A stretch of DNA of 40,000 nucleotides from Bolinopsis microptera (GCF_026151205.1 NW_026971804.1:1-40000), one strand, 5' to 3'; counted from the first letter of the stretch, positions 11,060 through 20,962 are shown. Translations and numbers: made by a program. Notes: generated by a model not told the origin, from the sequence alone.

Positions 11060-11203
11060 AGCCATGTCCAGCTGGAAGCTACAAGAACATTGATATGAAC
11101 ACATGTGAAGAATGTCCTGATAACACGATCAGTTCAGAAGGAGCAGCCTTGTGTACAGCTTGTGAACTTGGCCAGGAACGAAACTCAGGGAGAACAAAAT
11201 GTG
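11060..11203 (+). CDS. Exon type B, ephrin-receptor-like module, plus cluster exon 3
   Basis: A 144-bp phase 1-1 exon (acceptor ATTCTTCAG, donor GTAAG) encoding 48 residues with six cysteines in the pattern CX12CX2CX12CX2CX12C, starting EPCPAGSYKNIDMNTC. This is one repeat longer than type A and is close to the GCC2_GCC3 consensus (PAGSY, CxxCP, ISSEGA). The following 337-bp intron contains an interspersed repeat and leads to another type A exon. The A plus B pair recurs at about 740-bp intervals. Confidence 0.75.
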
Positions 11204-11254
11204 GTAAGAATTGTTAATAAGAATCGAGCTGAGATGATTATATCTATATTATAT

Positions 11255-11415
11255 AGATGGGCAAAGATAGGATAAGGGTTAAGACGGGATAAGGATAAGG
11301 CGCCAGATAGGACTTAGAATCAAGAAAGCAAATTTGTGGTACGGAAAGACAAGAACCGTAAGAGTCTTGGTGGTAATAATTCTATCTAAAAACTGTGGTT
11401 GTGTGGATATTTAAT
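11255..11415 (+). repeat. Intronic interspersed repeat, copy between exons 3 and 4
   Basis: Contains GATAAGGGTTAAGACGGGAT and GGATATTTAA-like words shared with 11990-12160. The same sequence occurs in reverse at 10182-10316 and, partly, at 13005-13112. It was carried along when the A-B exon pair was duplicated. Confidence 0.65.
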
Positions 11416-11540
11416 TTTTCACCTATTGTTTTAAATCTTATGTAATTGTAACACATCTGAAGTGTACTGATAAAATAACGATTTCCTTATCTTCCACAAC
11501 GATTTACCAGTTGTAATAATATATAACGTTATAAATTCAG

Positions 11541-11636
11541 AGCTGTGTGGGGAAGGAACATATCGGAATGATGCTATGACAAGCTGTGAGACATGTGACG
11601 CTGGATTGACACCAAACTCAGACAAAATAGCCTGTG
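11541..11636 (+). CDS. Exon type A, ephrin-receptor-like module, plus cluster exon 4
   Basis: A 96-bp phase 1-1 exon, acceptor AATTCAG and donor GTAAG, encoding 32 residues with CX12CX2CX12C spacing. It starts ELCGEGTYRND, with Leu replacing the Pro that precedes the first cysteine elsewhere, and has KIACG instead of KTACG. The reading frame is open and the splice sites are intact, so it can be functional. Confidence 0.72.
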
Positions 11637-11794
11637 GTAAGATAAATTCAAAGCTTATATTTAATATTATTGTTATGTTTTAAATTCAAATTAACTGTGC
11701 TATAGAATGAAAACTGAGGATATTGGTACTCACAATAACTTCTAAATAAGGTAGTTCAAACGAATTGCTGCTTAAAGATTTCCCGATTCTTCAG

Positions 11795-11941
11795 AGCCAT
11801 GTCCAGCTGGAAGCTACAAGAACATTGATATGAACACAATATGTGAAGAATGTTCTGATAACACGATCAGTTCAGAAGGAGCAGCCTTGTGTACAGCTTG
11901 TGAACTTGGCCAGGAACGAAACTCAGGGAGAACTAAATGTG
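11795..11941 (+). CDS. Exon type B, ephrin-receptor-like module with an extra codon, plus cluster exon 5
   Basis: A 147-bp phase 1-1 exon, one codon longer than the two other type B exons. An ATA (Ile) is inserted just before the second cysteine, changing the first spacing from X12 to X13. A Pro-to-Ser change follows the third cysteine (CSDN instead of CPDN). All six cysteines remain and the frame stays open. The flanking introns match those of exon 3. Confidence 0.72.
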
Positions 11942-11989
11942 GTAAGAATTGTTAATAGGAATCGAGCTGGGATGATTATATCTACATAG

Positions 11990-12160
11990 ATGTGCAAAGA
12001 TAAGAAGATAGGGTAAGGGTTAAGATGGGATAAGGATAAAACGCCAGATAGGGCTTAGAATCAAGAAGGCAAATTTGTGGTATGAAAAGACAAGAACCGT
12101 AAAAGTTTGGGTAGTAATAATTCTATCAAAAACCGTGGTTGTTTGGATATTTAATTATTC
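11990..12160 (+). repeat. Intronic interspersed repeat, copy between exons 5 and 6
   Basis: Second direct copy of the repeat at 11255-11415, in the homologous position of the next B-to-A intron. It differs by small indels and substitutions. Confidence 0.65.
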
Positions 12161-12278
12161 ACACATTGTTTTAAATCTAATGTTATTGTAACACATCTAA
12201 ACTGTACTTAAATACTTATATAATAACGATTTTCTTATCTACCACTACGATTTGCCAATTTAACGTTATTAATTCCAG

Positions 12279-12374
12279 AGCCGTGTGGGGAAGGAAAATA
12301 TCGGAATGATGCTATGACAAGCTGTGAGACATGTGAAGCTGGATTGACACCAAACTCTGACAAAACAGCCTGTG
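12279..12374 (+). CDS. Exon type A, ephrin-receptor-like module, plus cluster exon 6
   Basis: A 96-bp phase 1-1 exon (acceptor AATTCCAG, donor GTAAG) encoding 32 residues starting EPCGEGKYRND, with CX12CX2CX12C spacing. It lies 738 bp after exon 4, the period of the A-B exon-pair duplication. Confidence 0.72.
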
Positions 12375-12537
12375 GTAAGATAACTTTAAAGCTTATATTT
12401 GATATTATTATTGTGTTTTAAAATTAATTAAATGAGCTATAGAACGAAAACCGAGGATATTGGTACTCACAATAACTTCTTAATAATAATAAGGTAGTTC
12501 AAACGAATTGCTGCTTAAAGATTTCCTAATTCTTCAG

Positions 12538-12681
12538 AGCCATGTCCAGCTGGAAGCTACAAGAACATTGATATGAACACATGTAAAGAATGTCCTGATA
12601 ATACGATCAGTTCAGAAGGAGCAGCCTTGTGTACAGCTTGTGAACTTGGCCAGGAACGAAACTCAGGGAGAACAAAATGTG
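12538..12681 (+). CDS. Exon type B, ephrin-receptor-like module, plus cluster exon 7 (last before breakpoint)
   Basis: A 144-bp phase 1-1 exon (acceptor TTCTTCAG, donor GTAAG), six cysteines in CX12CX2CX12CX2CX12C, identical to exon 3 apart from Lys for Glu (CKEC). It is the last plus-strand exon. Its intron starts like those after exons 3 and 5 (GAATCGAGCTGAGATGATTA) and then runs into an AT-rich stretch at about 12721-12758 and unrelated sequence. The missing remainder of the intron is found on the minus strand below 10316. The module run therefore ends at a rearrangement, not a natural gene end. Confidence 0.74.
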
Positions 12682-12720
12682 GTAAGAATTGTTAACAAGA
12701 ATCGAGCTGAGATGATTATA

Positions 12721-12758
12721 TCTATATTATTATATTATATCTATATTATTATATTATA
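12721..12758. repeat. AT-rich tandem at inversion breakpoint
   Basis: Two copies of a roughly 20-bp TATCTATATTATTATATTAT-like unit. It lies exactly between the donor-side half of the exon 7 intron and the right half of the split interspersed repeat. Confidence 0.7.
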
Positions 12759-12822
12759 TGAAGATACAGCCAATTAAAATGTTGCTCGTACTAAACAAAT
12801 CGTATTATCAACAAAACCGATC
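12759..12822 (+). repeat. Right half of a split interspersed repeat at an inversion breakpoint
   Basis: GAAGATACAG..ATTAAAATG onward matches about 18798-18862 in the intact copy. The left half of the same repeat is at 10317-10350 on the opposite strand. Confidence 0.65.
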
Positions 12823-13677
12823 AAAATGACGTTAAAACAATCATTGCACGTGCACGTGCGTGTAATAACTTAATAACCCTCGTTACCATGCAGTTACTAA
12901 GCAAATTCATATTTTTCATCTAATTTGCACGTGGGCGGTCGTACGTACAGTGTACAAAGGGAATTCTCTGAATTATAGTAGAAATGTGAAAAATTAAATA
13001 TCCACATATTCCACGGTTTTTCGAAGAAATTATTGCCACCCAGACTCTTACGAAGTTACGATTCTTGTAATTTCGTACCACAAATTTTCCTTCTTGGTTC
13101 TAAGCCCAATACTAATTCAAATTGTTATCAGTCATAAGGATTAACGCTAAAAATTCGCCTCATCAACAAACTATAAAGCAATGCCCATTGCACGATGCAC
13201 AAATTGTGTAAACTCTGCAAAATAAATATTGAACCAAAAAAGTTTTGAGTTTGTTTGGTAAAATACCTTACTGCTTATGTTCAAGATATTTTGTAAAAAC
13301 GTCAGTTTACAATTGATAATTGTTTCAACCTTAGGAGCTGAAAATGGCTTGTCTCCATGATGTCTATTACAAAATATGCAATATTTCTAAATTATAGTTA
13401 GCCATTTTGCAATCTGGAAGAATCTGATTTTATCTCATTCGTAAAATAGTAATTGATAAAATGATGACCACTTTATTAAGTTATAAATAACAATATGTAC
13501 TAACTATCCTATATCCCATATCCTATAATATATGTGTTTATGTTAAATAACTAAATAACATACTTGAAATGTACACAGAAAACACGTAATCACGAGCTTA
13601 CGAGAGAATCAGCAAGTTGGCTTATTTGTAAATTAAAGTTATTGTTTGTTAAACCAATGCTTGTTGTTATTAGTCAC
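12823..13677. other. Probable intron of the minus-strand gene, no exon seen
   Basis: Sequence between the third-module exon and the breakpoint. The minus strand of 13005-13112 carries part of the intronic interspersed repeat (TTAGAACCAAGAAGG, ATATCCACA words). The rest is AT-rich and unremarkable. CACGTGCACGTGCGTG lies near 12848. Confidence 0.45.
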
Positions 13678-14112
13678 CTGGTTGTGTTCCGTAGTAATCA
13701 GATGCTGTGTCGGCGGGATGGAATATTATCTTTGCTACGTCCCTGTTCCAGATCGTGCCCCAGTCACTGTTACTACACGTTTGAGAGAGCAGTATGTTGA
13801 GCACCTCTACCTCGTTACAGTGTATCACTAGTCTGACACCTGCAGCCCTGGTTAGAGTGATACGCCAAACCTTGTTCGTATCAGAGGGGAGATTAACAGG
13901 GAAGTTAGTCCAGGATTTGGTGCACCAGTGGAGGTAGTATTGTGGAGTAGAGCTGAAGTAGGGGTAGACTCCTCCTGCTCTCTCTCCCCCAGCAGAATAG
14001 AAGTTCACATGCACCTCATCGTCACTCCCCAGAACACTATTAGTTTGAATTTCTAAAGGTGTCGACTCAAGATCCCACTCTATTTTCACCTCACGTTTCA
14101 CTGGTAACCAAC
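13678..14112 (-). CDS. Exon encoding an uncharacterised extracellular-type module (partial gene)
   Basis: A 435-bp minus-strand exon of 145 codons, phase 1 at both ends: acceptor AACAG next to 14113 and donor GTGAC below 13678. A second in-frame acceptor at 14101 would shorten it by 12 bp. The product has three cysteines and stands out for WRITLTRAAGVRLVIHCNEVE, a tryptophan pair around SNSDWGTIW, and a closing DTASDYYG. Alternating hydrophobic residues suggest a beta-sandwich domain. I have an unverified memory of similar domains next to sushi and cysteine-rich repeats in cnidarian-type multidomain proteins, and the farnesoic acid O-methyltransferase-like (Methyltransf_FA) family is one candidate, but I cannot confirm either. 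No signal peptide or start codon is seen. It is probably the most upstream exon here of the same gene as the ephrin-like and sushi exons. Confidence 0.7.
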
Positions 14113-14221
14113 CTGTTAATTGTATGTTTAATTCATGACTACTGAGCAACGATTAATGAATATCATGAATTTAATGAAGTGTTCTAGCAAATTGTTAAGG
14201 AATTGTATGAATGTCGCACAA

Positions 14222-15693
14222 ACCTTATCGGACCTTATTTGGACGGACATTACATGAACGGACATAATTGTGAACGGACATTAATATGAACGCTCGAAGG
14301 CATTCAAAACCATCAAAAATCTGCATTTTTTCAATTTTTGACTTTTTTAAAATTTCAGCAAATGATTTTTTAATCCATTTTTTATACAGTAAGTAAGAAT
14401 AGCAGTCATTAAGCAGTAAATATGTTAAAATATGTGTACATTATCAGCGCTAGTGTCTAATATCACATATCATTTCTGTAATATAATTTTTCTGTAATAT
14501 AATTTTGGAATTTGGCCGCCAAATTTTTTTTGAGGCCTAAATAAAAAATCCGTTCTTAAAATAAGGTCGAAATGCAATTTCGAGTCAATTCCAAAAATTT
14601 CATGCAAAAATTTTGAAAACTGATTGAGTTGTTACAATTTTAATGGGATCAATTCCGCGAATATTGCAAACCGAGATAGGGGCAATTTAGTTCAATTTTT
14701 GTGGTTTTTTCGCCTTAGTATCCTCATTTAATACTACTTACCTTTCATATAAAGTAAGTTTCATTCAAAAATATTGATATTTGACCAATTTATGGGACGA
14801 AATCTACCAAATTTGGTGTGTATGCCCAAATATGGGCATATTGTTTTTGGCTCATAACTCAGTCATTTTTTGTCCGATCTTGATAAAACTTCATATACGA
14901 GTTCAGGAGACCACTAGCTACAAGTAGAGTTCCATAAACCTGGTTTTGGGCATGTTCAGGGCATTTGGCTAAATTCGGCCTAATTTGGACCAAATATGGG
15001 CGTGGCTGCCCTGCGCGCACCGTTTGGCGGTTGGGGTCCGGGACCCCCTCAAAAGTTCGGTCACTGGCCTTAGTTTGTTGGTCAACTGCTATCTCGAAAT
15101 CAAGTTTCACAAAAAAATACCCATTGCCCCCCCCCCCCCCCCCCCCCTTAACTTTTACAAGCCATTCGGCGTGAAGTGGTTTTTATCTTAGACAACTTTA
15201 GGTTAACCTTAACATCACGTGGAGCTTTCTTACTGTTTAGCACTGTTTCATTACCTCCCCTCAGTAATATGAACTATAAAAACGTCGGACAATGTCATTG
15301 GCAACACGATTTACCGTAATACTAATATCTAGAGGCTGGAACACGTTTGTCATGTTGGCGGGGACTAGTTCATGAACTATGTTGTTGAGTGCCATGATTT
15401 CGTTGACATTTTCCTCCAAGTGACCCTTGAAAACATCATATACTAGTAGAGTTTTCTGTGCCTCCGGCAGACCAAGGAGAACCTTTTCGTCGTTAACTTA
15501 CGGCACAATAAAGTTCTCATAGTTGTCATATTCTGGGTAAAAAGTTCGAAATGGAAAAGTTTTTGAAAAAATTTCAACGGACTTTAACTTGGACGGACAT
15601 TCATTGAACGGACTTTATTTGAACGGACATTAAGATGAACGCTAGGGCCTCCAGCGTTCAAGTAATGTCCGTCCAAATAAGGTCCGATAAGGT
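14222..15693. mobile_element. Non-autonomous DNA transposon-like element with 39-bp terminal inverted repeats
   Basis: The ends 14222-14260 and 15655-15693 are reverse complements with one mismatch, beginning ACCTTATCGGACCTTATTTG. Inside each end are short repeats of GAACGGACATT. The 1.47-kb interior has no transposase-like ORF; short overlapping ORFs at 14859-15191 are not convincing. It includes a 21-bp poly-C at 15127-15147. No clear target-site duplication is visible at the outer edges. The class is unknown. Confidence 0.75.
15127..15147 (+). repeat. Poly-C tract, 21 bases
   Basis: Uninterrupted C run within the TIR element. Confidence 0.9.
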
Positions 15694-15720
15694 AGTTTAT
15701 TCTCAGAATTTAAGGGCCCG

Positions 15721-16769
15721 ACCATACTATGACTGGTGTCACCATGACTGTTGTCATGGTGCGGTCAGATTTAATTACCATAATATGTACGTAGTGTGTT
15801 TATAGGGCGTGCCAGGATACGTGACAACTCCTCAGGCACTCGGCTTTTCAAAAGCCGTACCTAGCTGATAATCCGTGCCTGACGTGACTGCAGGCACAGT
15901 CTATTCAGTACTCGTGCCAACTGTCATGGATAACACGACGTCACGATTACCTAATAAGGTCAATATTTTGCGTGATATGGACATTTGCAGTGCAGAATGC
16001 AAAGATAGACGATAGTACTATAGTACAGACAGATCCGTCTAAAAAAATCGATCTACTGACAGCAGAAGCTTCCAAAGGATTTATGACGTTTTTAGGTTCA
16101 ATTTTAAGTTTCATTCGGGTGGCCAACTTTTCCAAAATTGTCCACGTGTCTTAAGGCCACTTTTTGCCACTTTTGCCACTTTTTACCTCCTTTCTTGTTT
16201 TTCAAATATCTTCAGCTGTGAACAACGTAGAAGGATACGAATTAATAGAGGGTAATTATCATATCGACGAAAAAAACTTTTGTAAGACAAATGTTCATGT
16301 CAGACACTGACAATTCGATAATTGGATAGTTACAAATTAGCAAGTAACCAAAAATCATAAAAATGTTTATTGGCTCAAAATGATCGGAATTTCTTGAAAT
16401 ACCGGGAAAGGTAGTACAGGTAGTTTATGAAAAAACTTTCGAAAATTTAAATTTTGTTTTCCGCCAAAAGTTAATTCGGATAGAAGTTCTAATGAAAGCA
16501 TCAAACCATGGTTTGGTGGCCGAACTGCATCCGACCGAATTGGTCCCCATTGGGAAACAGATTGGTCCCCACTGGGAATCGAACCCCAGTCGTCCGTGTG
16601 TGAAGTAAATGTATTAAAACAACTAAACCACCCGGCCGACGTGACAGCACTCACATTTTACTATTTTAATCCAAAATAATTTATGTTTAGAAATCGAGCC
16701 TAAAATCATGACAAATGGCAGTGTGTTAAGAGGCCGTGCCTTTACTCGTGACAACAGTCATAGTATGGT
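15721..16769. mobile_element. Putative element with 22-bp terminal inverted repeats
   Basis: 15721-15742 (ACCATACTATGACTGGTGTC...) is the reverse complement of 16748-16769 with one mismatch. The left end continues into further GTCATGG/CCATGAC inverted words. The 1.05-kb interior has no transposase; two opposite ORFs of about 60 residues at 15947-16154 are not recognisable. A tRNA-like SINE segment lies near the right end. No target-site duplication is evident, so this call is less certain than the preceding element. Confidence 0.5.
16560..16637 (-). ncRNA. tRNA-derived SINE-like segment with A and B boxes
   Basis: On the minus strand there is an A box TGGTTTAGTTG (16630-16620) and, 45 bp further, a perfect B box GGTTCGATTCC (16585-16575), the internal RNA polymerase III promoter of tRNA genes. 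The 5' end GGCCGGG followed by T8 at 16630 is in the expected position. The last T-arm pairs are imperfect and the 3' side does not pair with the 5' acceptor strand, so this is not a functional tRNA and is best read as a tRNA-derived SINE head or tRNA pseudogene. A local duplication of GATTGGTCCCCA follows it. Confidence 0.65.
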
Positions 16770-18480
16770 TCTTACTTCCTTTTCCCATAGGAAGTATACA
16801 AATTTGCGAAATTTGCGACTAAAATTATGGTATTACCAAAATGTTTGTAACCAAATTTATTGTGAACCAAATTTATTGACCTTAGTCCTTAAGGTATTTT
16901 TTATGCGATACATCGCATAAATATCATTATGGTAAACTTTTAATCAGTATATTATGTAATCATTTGATTCAACCTGTTATCCGGTTTGCAGGAACCATGT
17001 AATTCAAATTTTTCCCGATTACTTCATTTCTCGATTACTTCGCTGCCTATTAGGTGCCTTGCCGTCACTCGATAGGCAGCAGTATTTATGCGACCAGCTC
17101 TGTAAACATTGTTTCTTACAACGATATATTATGCTATCTTTTATAATCCAATATTCTAGAACTTTACACCTTGTTGTATTTGCAAAAGATCAAAGCATAC
17201 AGACTGTTACAATGCTGAAAAACAGCAAACTTTTTTCCCTAGAGCGTTAATTGTATTGACGGAGGTCACTAGTATCAAGATCTTAGTTTTAAGTTATATT
17301 TAAACAAAACACTTATTCAACAATAGATGTATCTCCAATCAAATAATGTAACTACACAAGCCACAGCAATTATAAGTCTATGATATGTAGCAATTATAAG
17401 TCTATGATATGTAGGCTAAGACATCTAGAAAATGCCGTTTTGAGTATAAGTTGTTAACTCAGAGTCAGACCCCTGTTTGTTGCAGCTGTTAGATTTAGCA
17501 TGAAGCAAACAGAAGAGTGAATTACCGAGAATTAAACAATTTGAACTTATTGTAGTGGCACCAGATCAGGATTTTTAATGTTTTCATTTAGTTCTTGATT
17601 CTTTTCTGTTTGATCCCTGTCACCCTGTGGTCAATTCAAAAATAATACTTTCGACACTTGCACTTCTACTGGATAAACTTCACCCCATTGGACACACTAC
17701 CTATAGCTCTTATCCCGACGTACACTAAGTATCAGCCCGAAAGCAGCTCAAAAATATTTCTACTGAGTTTCATTAATTTAGTTAACCTAAATTCGTTACA
17801 ATTTGCAGGCCGTGAATGAATGGGGAAAATGAGCGACCGATTACATTCCCGGTATCATTTTGCATAAATTTGAGAACGGTAACTTAAATTGATTTACTTC
17901 CTTTGTGTCTGGAAAAAGGAGATACGGTCGATGGTCCAATCTACCCAATTTTTGGTTTTGGTGAAAAGTATTTAATACTATAATTATCTCATTTCAACGG
18001 GTATAAATGATACTATTTCTATTTTCTATAACGATAAATTGTTGATCTATTTTTGATCAATGATAACTAAAATAGCAGCTCATGCATGCACATGTCACGT
18101 AGCTTACCACAGAGAGATAGCGAGATGATTTGTAGGAATATTAACTTCGTTTGAAGATTCCGCATGTCTGCCATTCTACATTGTTAGAAAAATCGATGTT
18201 TAACTTTAAACGAAATATCAACAACTGAAGATTGAGAAAAGTACATAATACAAGTTTACTAATTAACTCGCCAGAGTGCTATCACGTGAATTAAATGAAT
18301 TTGTGTATTTGCAGCGGTTTTGTAAACCCTAATCCTATCCAGTAACCATGACCCCGAAGTTGATCACTATGACCGTAATTCATGTTTTACAAGGCTGTCG
18401 TGTGACCAAAACAGTTTTTGCCGATTATAACTTCTTGGGCAAGCGTTTCAACCCTATACATTTATAGCAACCCTATATAT
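16770..18480. other. AT-rich intergenic sequence with a 24-bp tandem duplication, no gene seen
   Basis: Two perfect copies of a 24-bp unit (GCAATTATAAGTCTATGATA...) at 17366-17389 and 17390-17413. A short inverted repeat GCTGCCTAT/ATAGGCAGC lies at about 17042-17082. ORFs of 60-70 residues show no known features. Confidence 0.5.
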
Positions 18481-18488
18481 TTATAGCA

Positions 18489-18520
18489 GGTAATTCGGAA
18501 TCAGCGTCCAAAATACATCG
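18489..18520 (+). repeat. Solo copy of the inner end of the giant inverted repeat
   Basis: GGTAATTCGGAATCAGCGTC and the following bases resemble 4579-4612 (GGTGATTCGGGATCAGCGTC) and the reverse strand of about 3600-3635. This suggests that the arm end belongs to a dispersed family. Confidence 0.5.
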
Positions 18521-18759
18521 AACGAAGCTTATACTATTTTTACATACTTTTATGGCCGGGCTCTTTCCTAAACGTTTCAAATATCATTGGCGAATGATAA
18601 CTAGCAGAAAGCCCATACTCTACATCATTCTGCCATCCTCTAAAGACTAAATAAGCGGGTCTACAATCACCATCTTGCGATTAATTTTGCGACTAAATAA
18701 TTTTAATCTTACATCTTTCTAGAGGCAAACATCATATTGTATGATACTTAAAAACCCGT

Positions 18760-18884
18760 GGTTTAAATGGCGCCAAAAAATATCCTACACATGAACCGAA
18801 GATACAGACGATTAAAATGTTGCTCGCACTAAACACTTAAACACAGCGTAATTTCAACAAGCGTAGGGGCGCTTTTTCGGCGCC
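18760..18884 (+). repeat. Small interspersed repeat (intact copy of the split repeat)
   Basis: Contains two GGCGCC words (18769-18774 and 18879-18884) flanked by A and T runs. Its left part matches the minus strand of 10317-10350 and its central part matches 12759-12822, so it shows the two halves contiguous. Confidence 0.6.
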
Positions 18885-18916
18885 AACAGGCAATGTTACA
18901 CCACTGATTTAACTTG

Positions 18917-18930
18917 CCCCCCCCCCCCCC
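18917..18930 (+). repeat. Poly-C tract, 14 bases
   Basis: Uninterrupted C run. The text after it (ATAAAATCTCTAAAAAAGT at about 19021-19039) resembles 248-268 after the poly-C at 86-147, suggesting that a poly-C-bearing repeat family links the two places. Confidence 0.8.
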
Positions 18931-19089
18931 GCTGAAAAAGCTCCCTCCTGTTGGTGACCCCTCCCATTTTGGCGTCCCTCCCTAAAATTGGACAAATTTG
19001 ATGATTTTAGAGGATACGCCTATAAAATCTCTAAAAAAGTGTGTTTTTAGAGCAAAACGTGCACTTTTCATAGTACCGTAGTTAAGCTT

Positions 19090-19432
19090 TCCAAAATTGT
19101 CCCACATCACGTGTCCTTGTTTCGTAAATACTCGGTCACGCGATCACATTCGTAACGTGTCGTATGCCGAATAGAGGAATAGGATAGTCGGCATACAACT
19201 ACGTCACCAGAGCTGAAGCTACTTGATCAGGCCTTAAATGGAATAGTATATTGTATCGCGTGTAATTGGATCCAATTATAATAGGAGCTGCACAATTATT
19301 GCAGCATCTTGATCTGGTATCAGTTATTACCTTTTGAAACCTACCAGGCAGCTGAGCCAGAAATTTGAAGATAGAAGGATTTTTTGTTAATGAATATCGA
19401 AGCGAAAATCATGTAACCCTATGTTTTCGAGG
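19090..19432 (-). repeat. 340-bp repeat, copy A (inverted)
   Basis: Reverse complement of 21989-22330, including AGGATAGTCGGCATAC, GCAGCATCTTGATCTGGTAT and ATCATGTAACCCTATGTTTT. Small indels separate the copies. Together with copy B it forms an inverted pair enclosing about 2.5 kb. Confidence 0.8.
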
Positions 19433-19714
19433 ACGCTAAACAAGATAAAACTGGTTATAATTATCATACTCAAGGGCAAATTATTTAAAATGCACTTATT
19501 TTTCATATTATTATCATAAACTTGGCTGTCATAGATGATATTATAAGCTATCGGCTTATCGGATGGCACCGGTCTCTCTGCCGAATCTCAGTAATTGTAA
19601 ACAATGACTCTAGTTCTCAGCTAATGATAGTGCTTGTCAGAAGGAAAGATCTCGAGTTCAGAAGACGAAAGAAATTTTTCCAAATATTTGCCTAAGATAA
19701 ACGAATACGGATAT

Positions 19715-19788
19715 CTGTAGTAGTGGAACAGCAATACTAAGGTAATGGGACCTTAGTATACCTTAGTATTGCTGTTCCACTACTACAG
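19715..19788. repeat. Perfect 30-bp inverted repeat with a 14-nt loop
   Basis: Arms 19715-19744 and 19759-19788 are exact reverse complements (CTGTAGTAGTGGAACAGCAA at the left). The loop repeats CCTTAGTA from the right arm. It could be a miniature fold-back element or a small-RNA hairpin. Confidence 0.9.
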
Positions 19789-20320
19789 AAATAATCCCGA
19801 TAACACTCGACCTCTGCCTGATCCAGAGGATATCACCATTTTACCTTCACACAGACATCGAACGCTGTACGAAGATGACGATCAGACCTCATTATGAATA
19901 CGGATATCAACCAAAATCGAAAAGGACTATCAAGGATTTTACCGGGACTTCTATAAGCAGTATTTCAAGTCTTCATAGCGGTTTCAGGATGAACTAACAG
20001 TATTTTAGGGTTGTGTTAGGGCTGCTTACAGATAGGTTGACGCTCCTGTTATATGAACTAGCAGGAACCCGTCTAACCCTAAAGTGGTGTCAAGACTTGA
20101 GAGACTAAAATAATTATTACATATTTAATTCGCGTTTTCAAATTTTTCAAAAATTCTGGGCACTAAAATTCTTATTTCTTGGCCAATTTTTTCATGCTGA
20201 TTTGAATGCCATTAAAGCATCAGTCAAAAAAAGTTTCAGTTTTACCTCTTTTACGGTTTTTGCGGAAAGCCGCGTTAAAGTTAATACCGTAGTGTCAGTA
20301 AAATGGTACGGATCCATCCA

Positions 20321-20548
20321 TATATATCCACCAGCGTGCGCTTTTTCGTATAACAGGCTCTCACCAGCCCGCTGTCAAAGGGCCCGATATCTTTACAGCC
20401 CGCTCATGATATAGCCCGCTAACAAGTGACATTTAATTTGACCAGTAGCAATATAGCCCGGAGTTCTCTAAAATAGAGATATCAGGCCCTTTGACAGCGG
20501 GCTGGTGAGAGCCCGCTATGCGAAAAAGCGCACGCTGGTGGATATATA
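20321..20548. repeat. Long hairpin, about 72-bp arms with an 85-nt loop
   Basis: 20321-20392 and 20477-20548 are inverted with four mismatches, all transitions. Arms start TATATATCCACCAGCGTGCG. The short word AGCCCGCT recurs in arms and loop. A related phrase (GCCCGCTGGTGGATAT) occurs again at about 20912-20927. Confidence 0.85.
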
Positions 20549-20962
20549 TATTTTATTTTTGTGTCCGTTAGGGCTGCTCATGCAGCTCGTGATCAGATGA
20601 CATGATACTTTGATTTATATCAAAGTTATTATAACACACTACATATAATACACATCAGCACTATAATAATCCCCCTATTATTGATATTCATCGTCACTGA
20701 CATTACATTCATTATTCTCACAGCCCAGGAATGCAGTGCCAGTATGGATCTCTTATCTCCAGCCCCTATATACGACACAGCCCTTTATGATTGGCGTACA
20801 TTGAACACGTGACGTGTTACCATGGTTACAACAATTAGTGGCGACCTTTTCTAGAGTTGACTTTTATACAAGCTCCATTGTTTATTTATAAGATTCTATA
20901 TTAACTGTAAAACGCCCGCTGGTGGATATAATCCACATCACCTCGACCCGCGGGCGGAAAAA

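Noticed and set aside
16560-16637. Functional tRNA gene
   Set aside because: A and B boxes are present, but acceptor and T-stem pairing fail.
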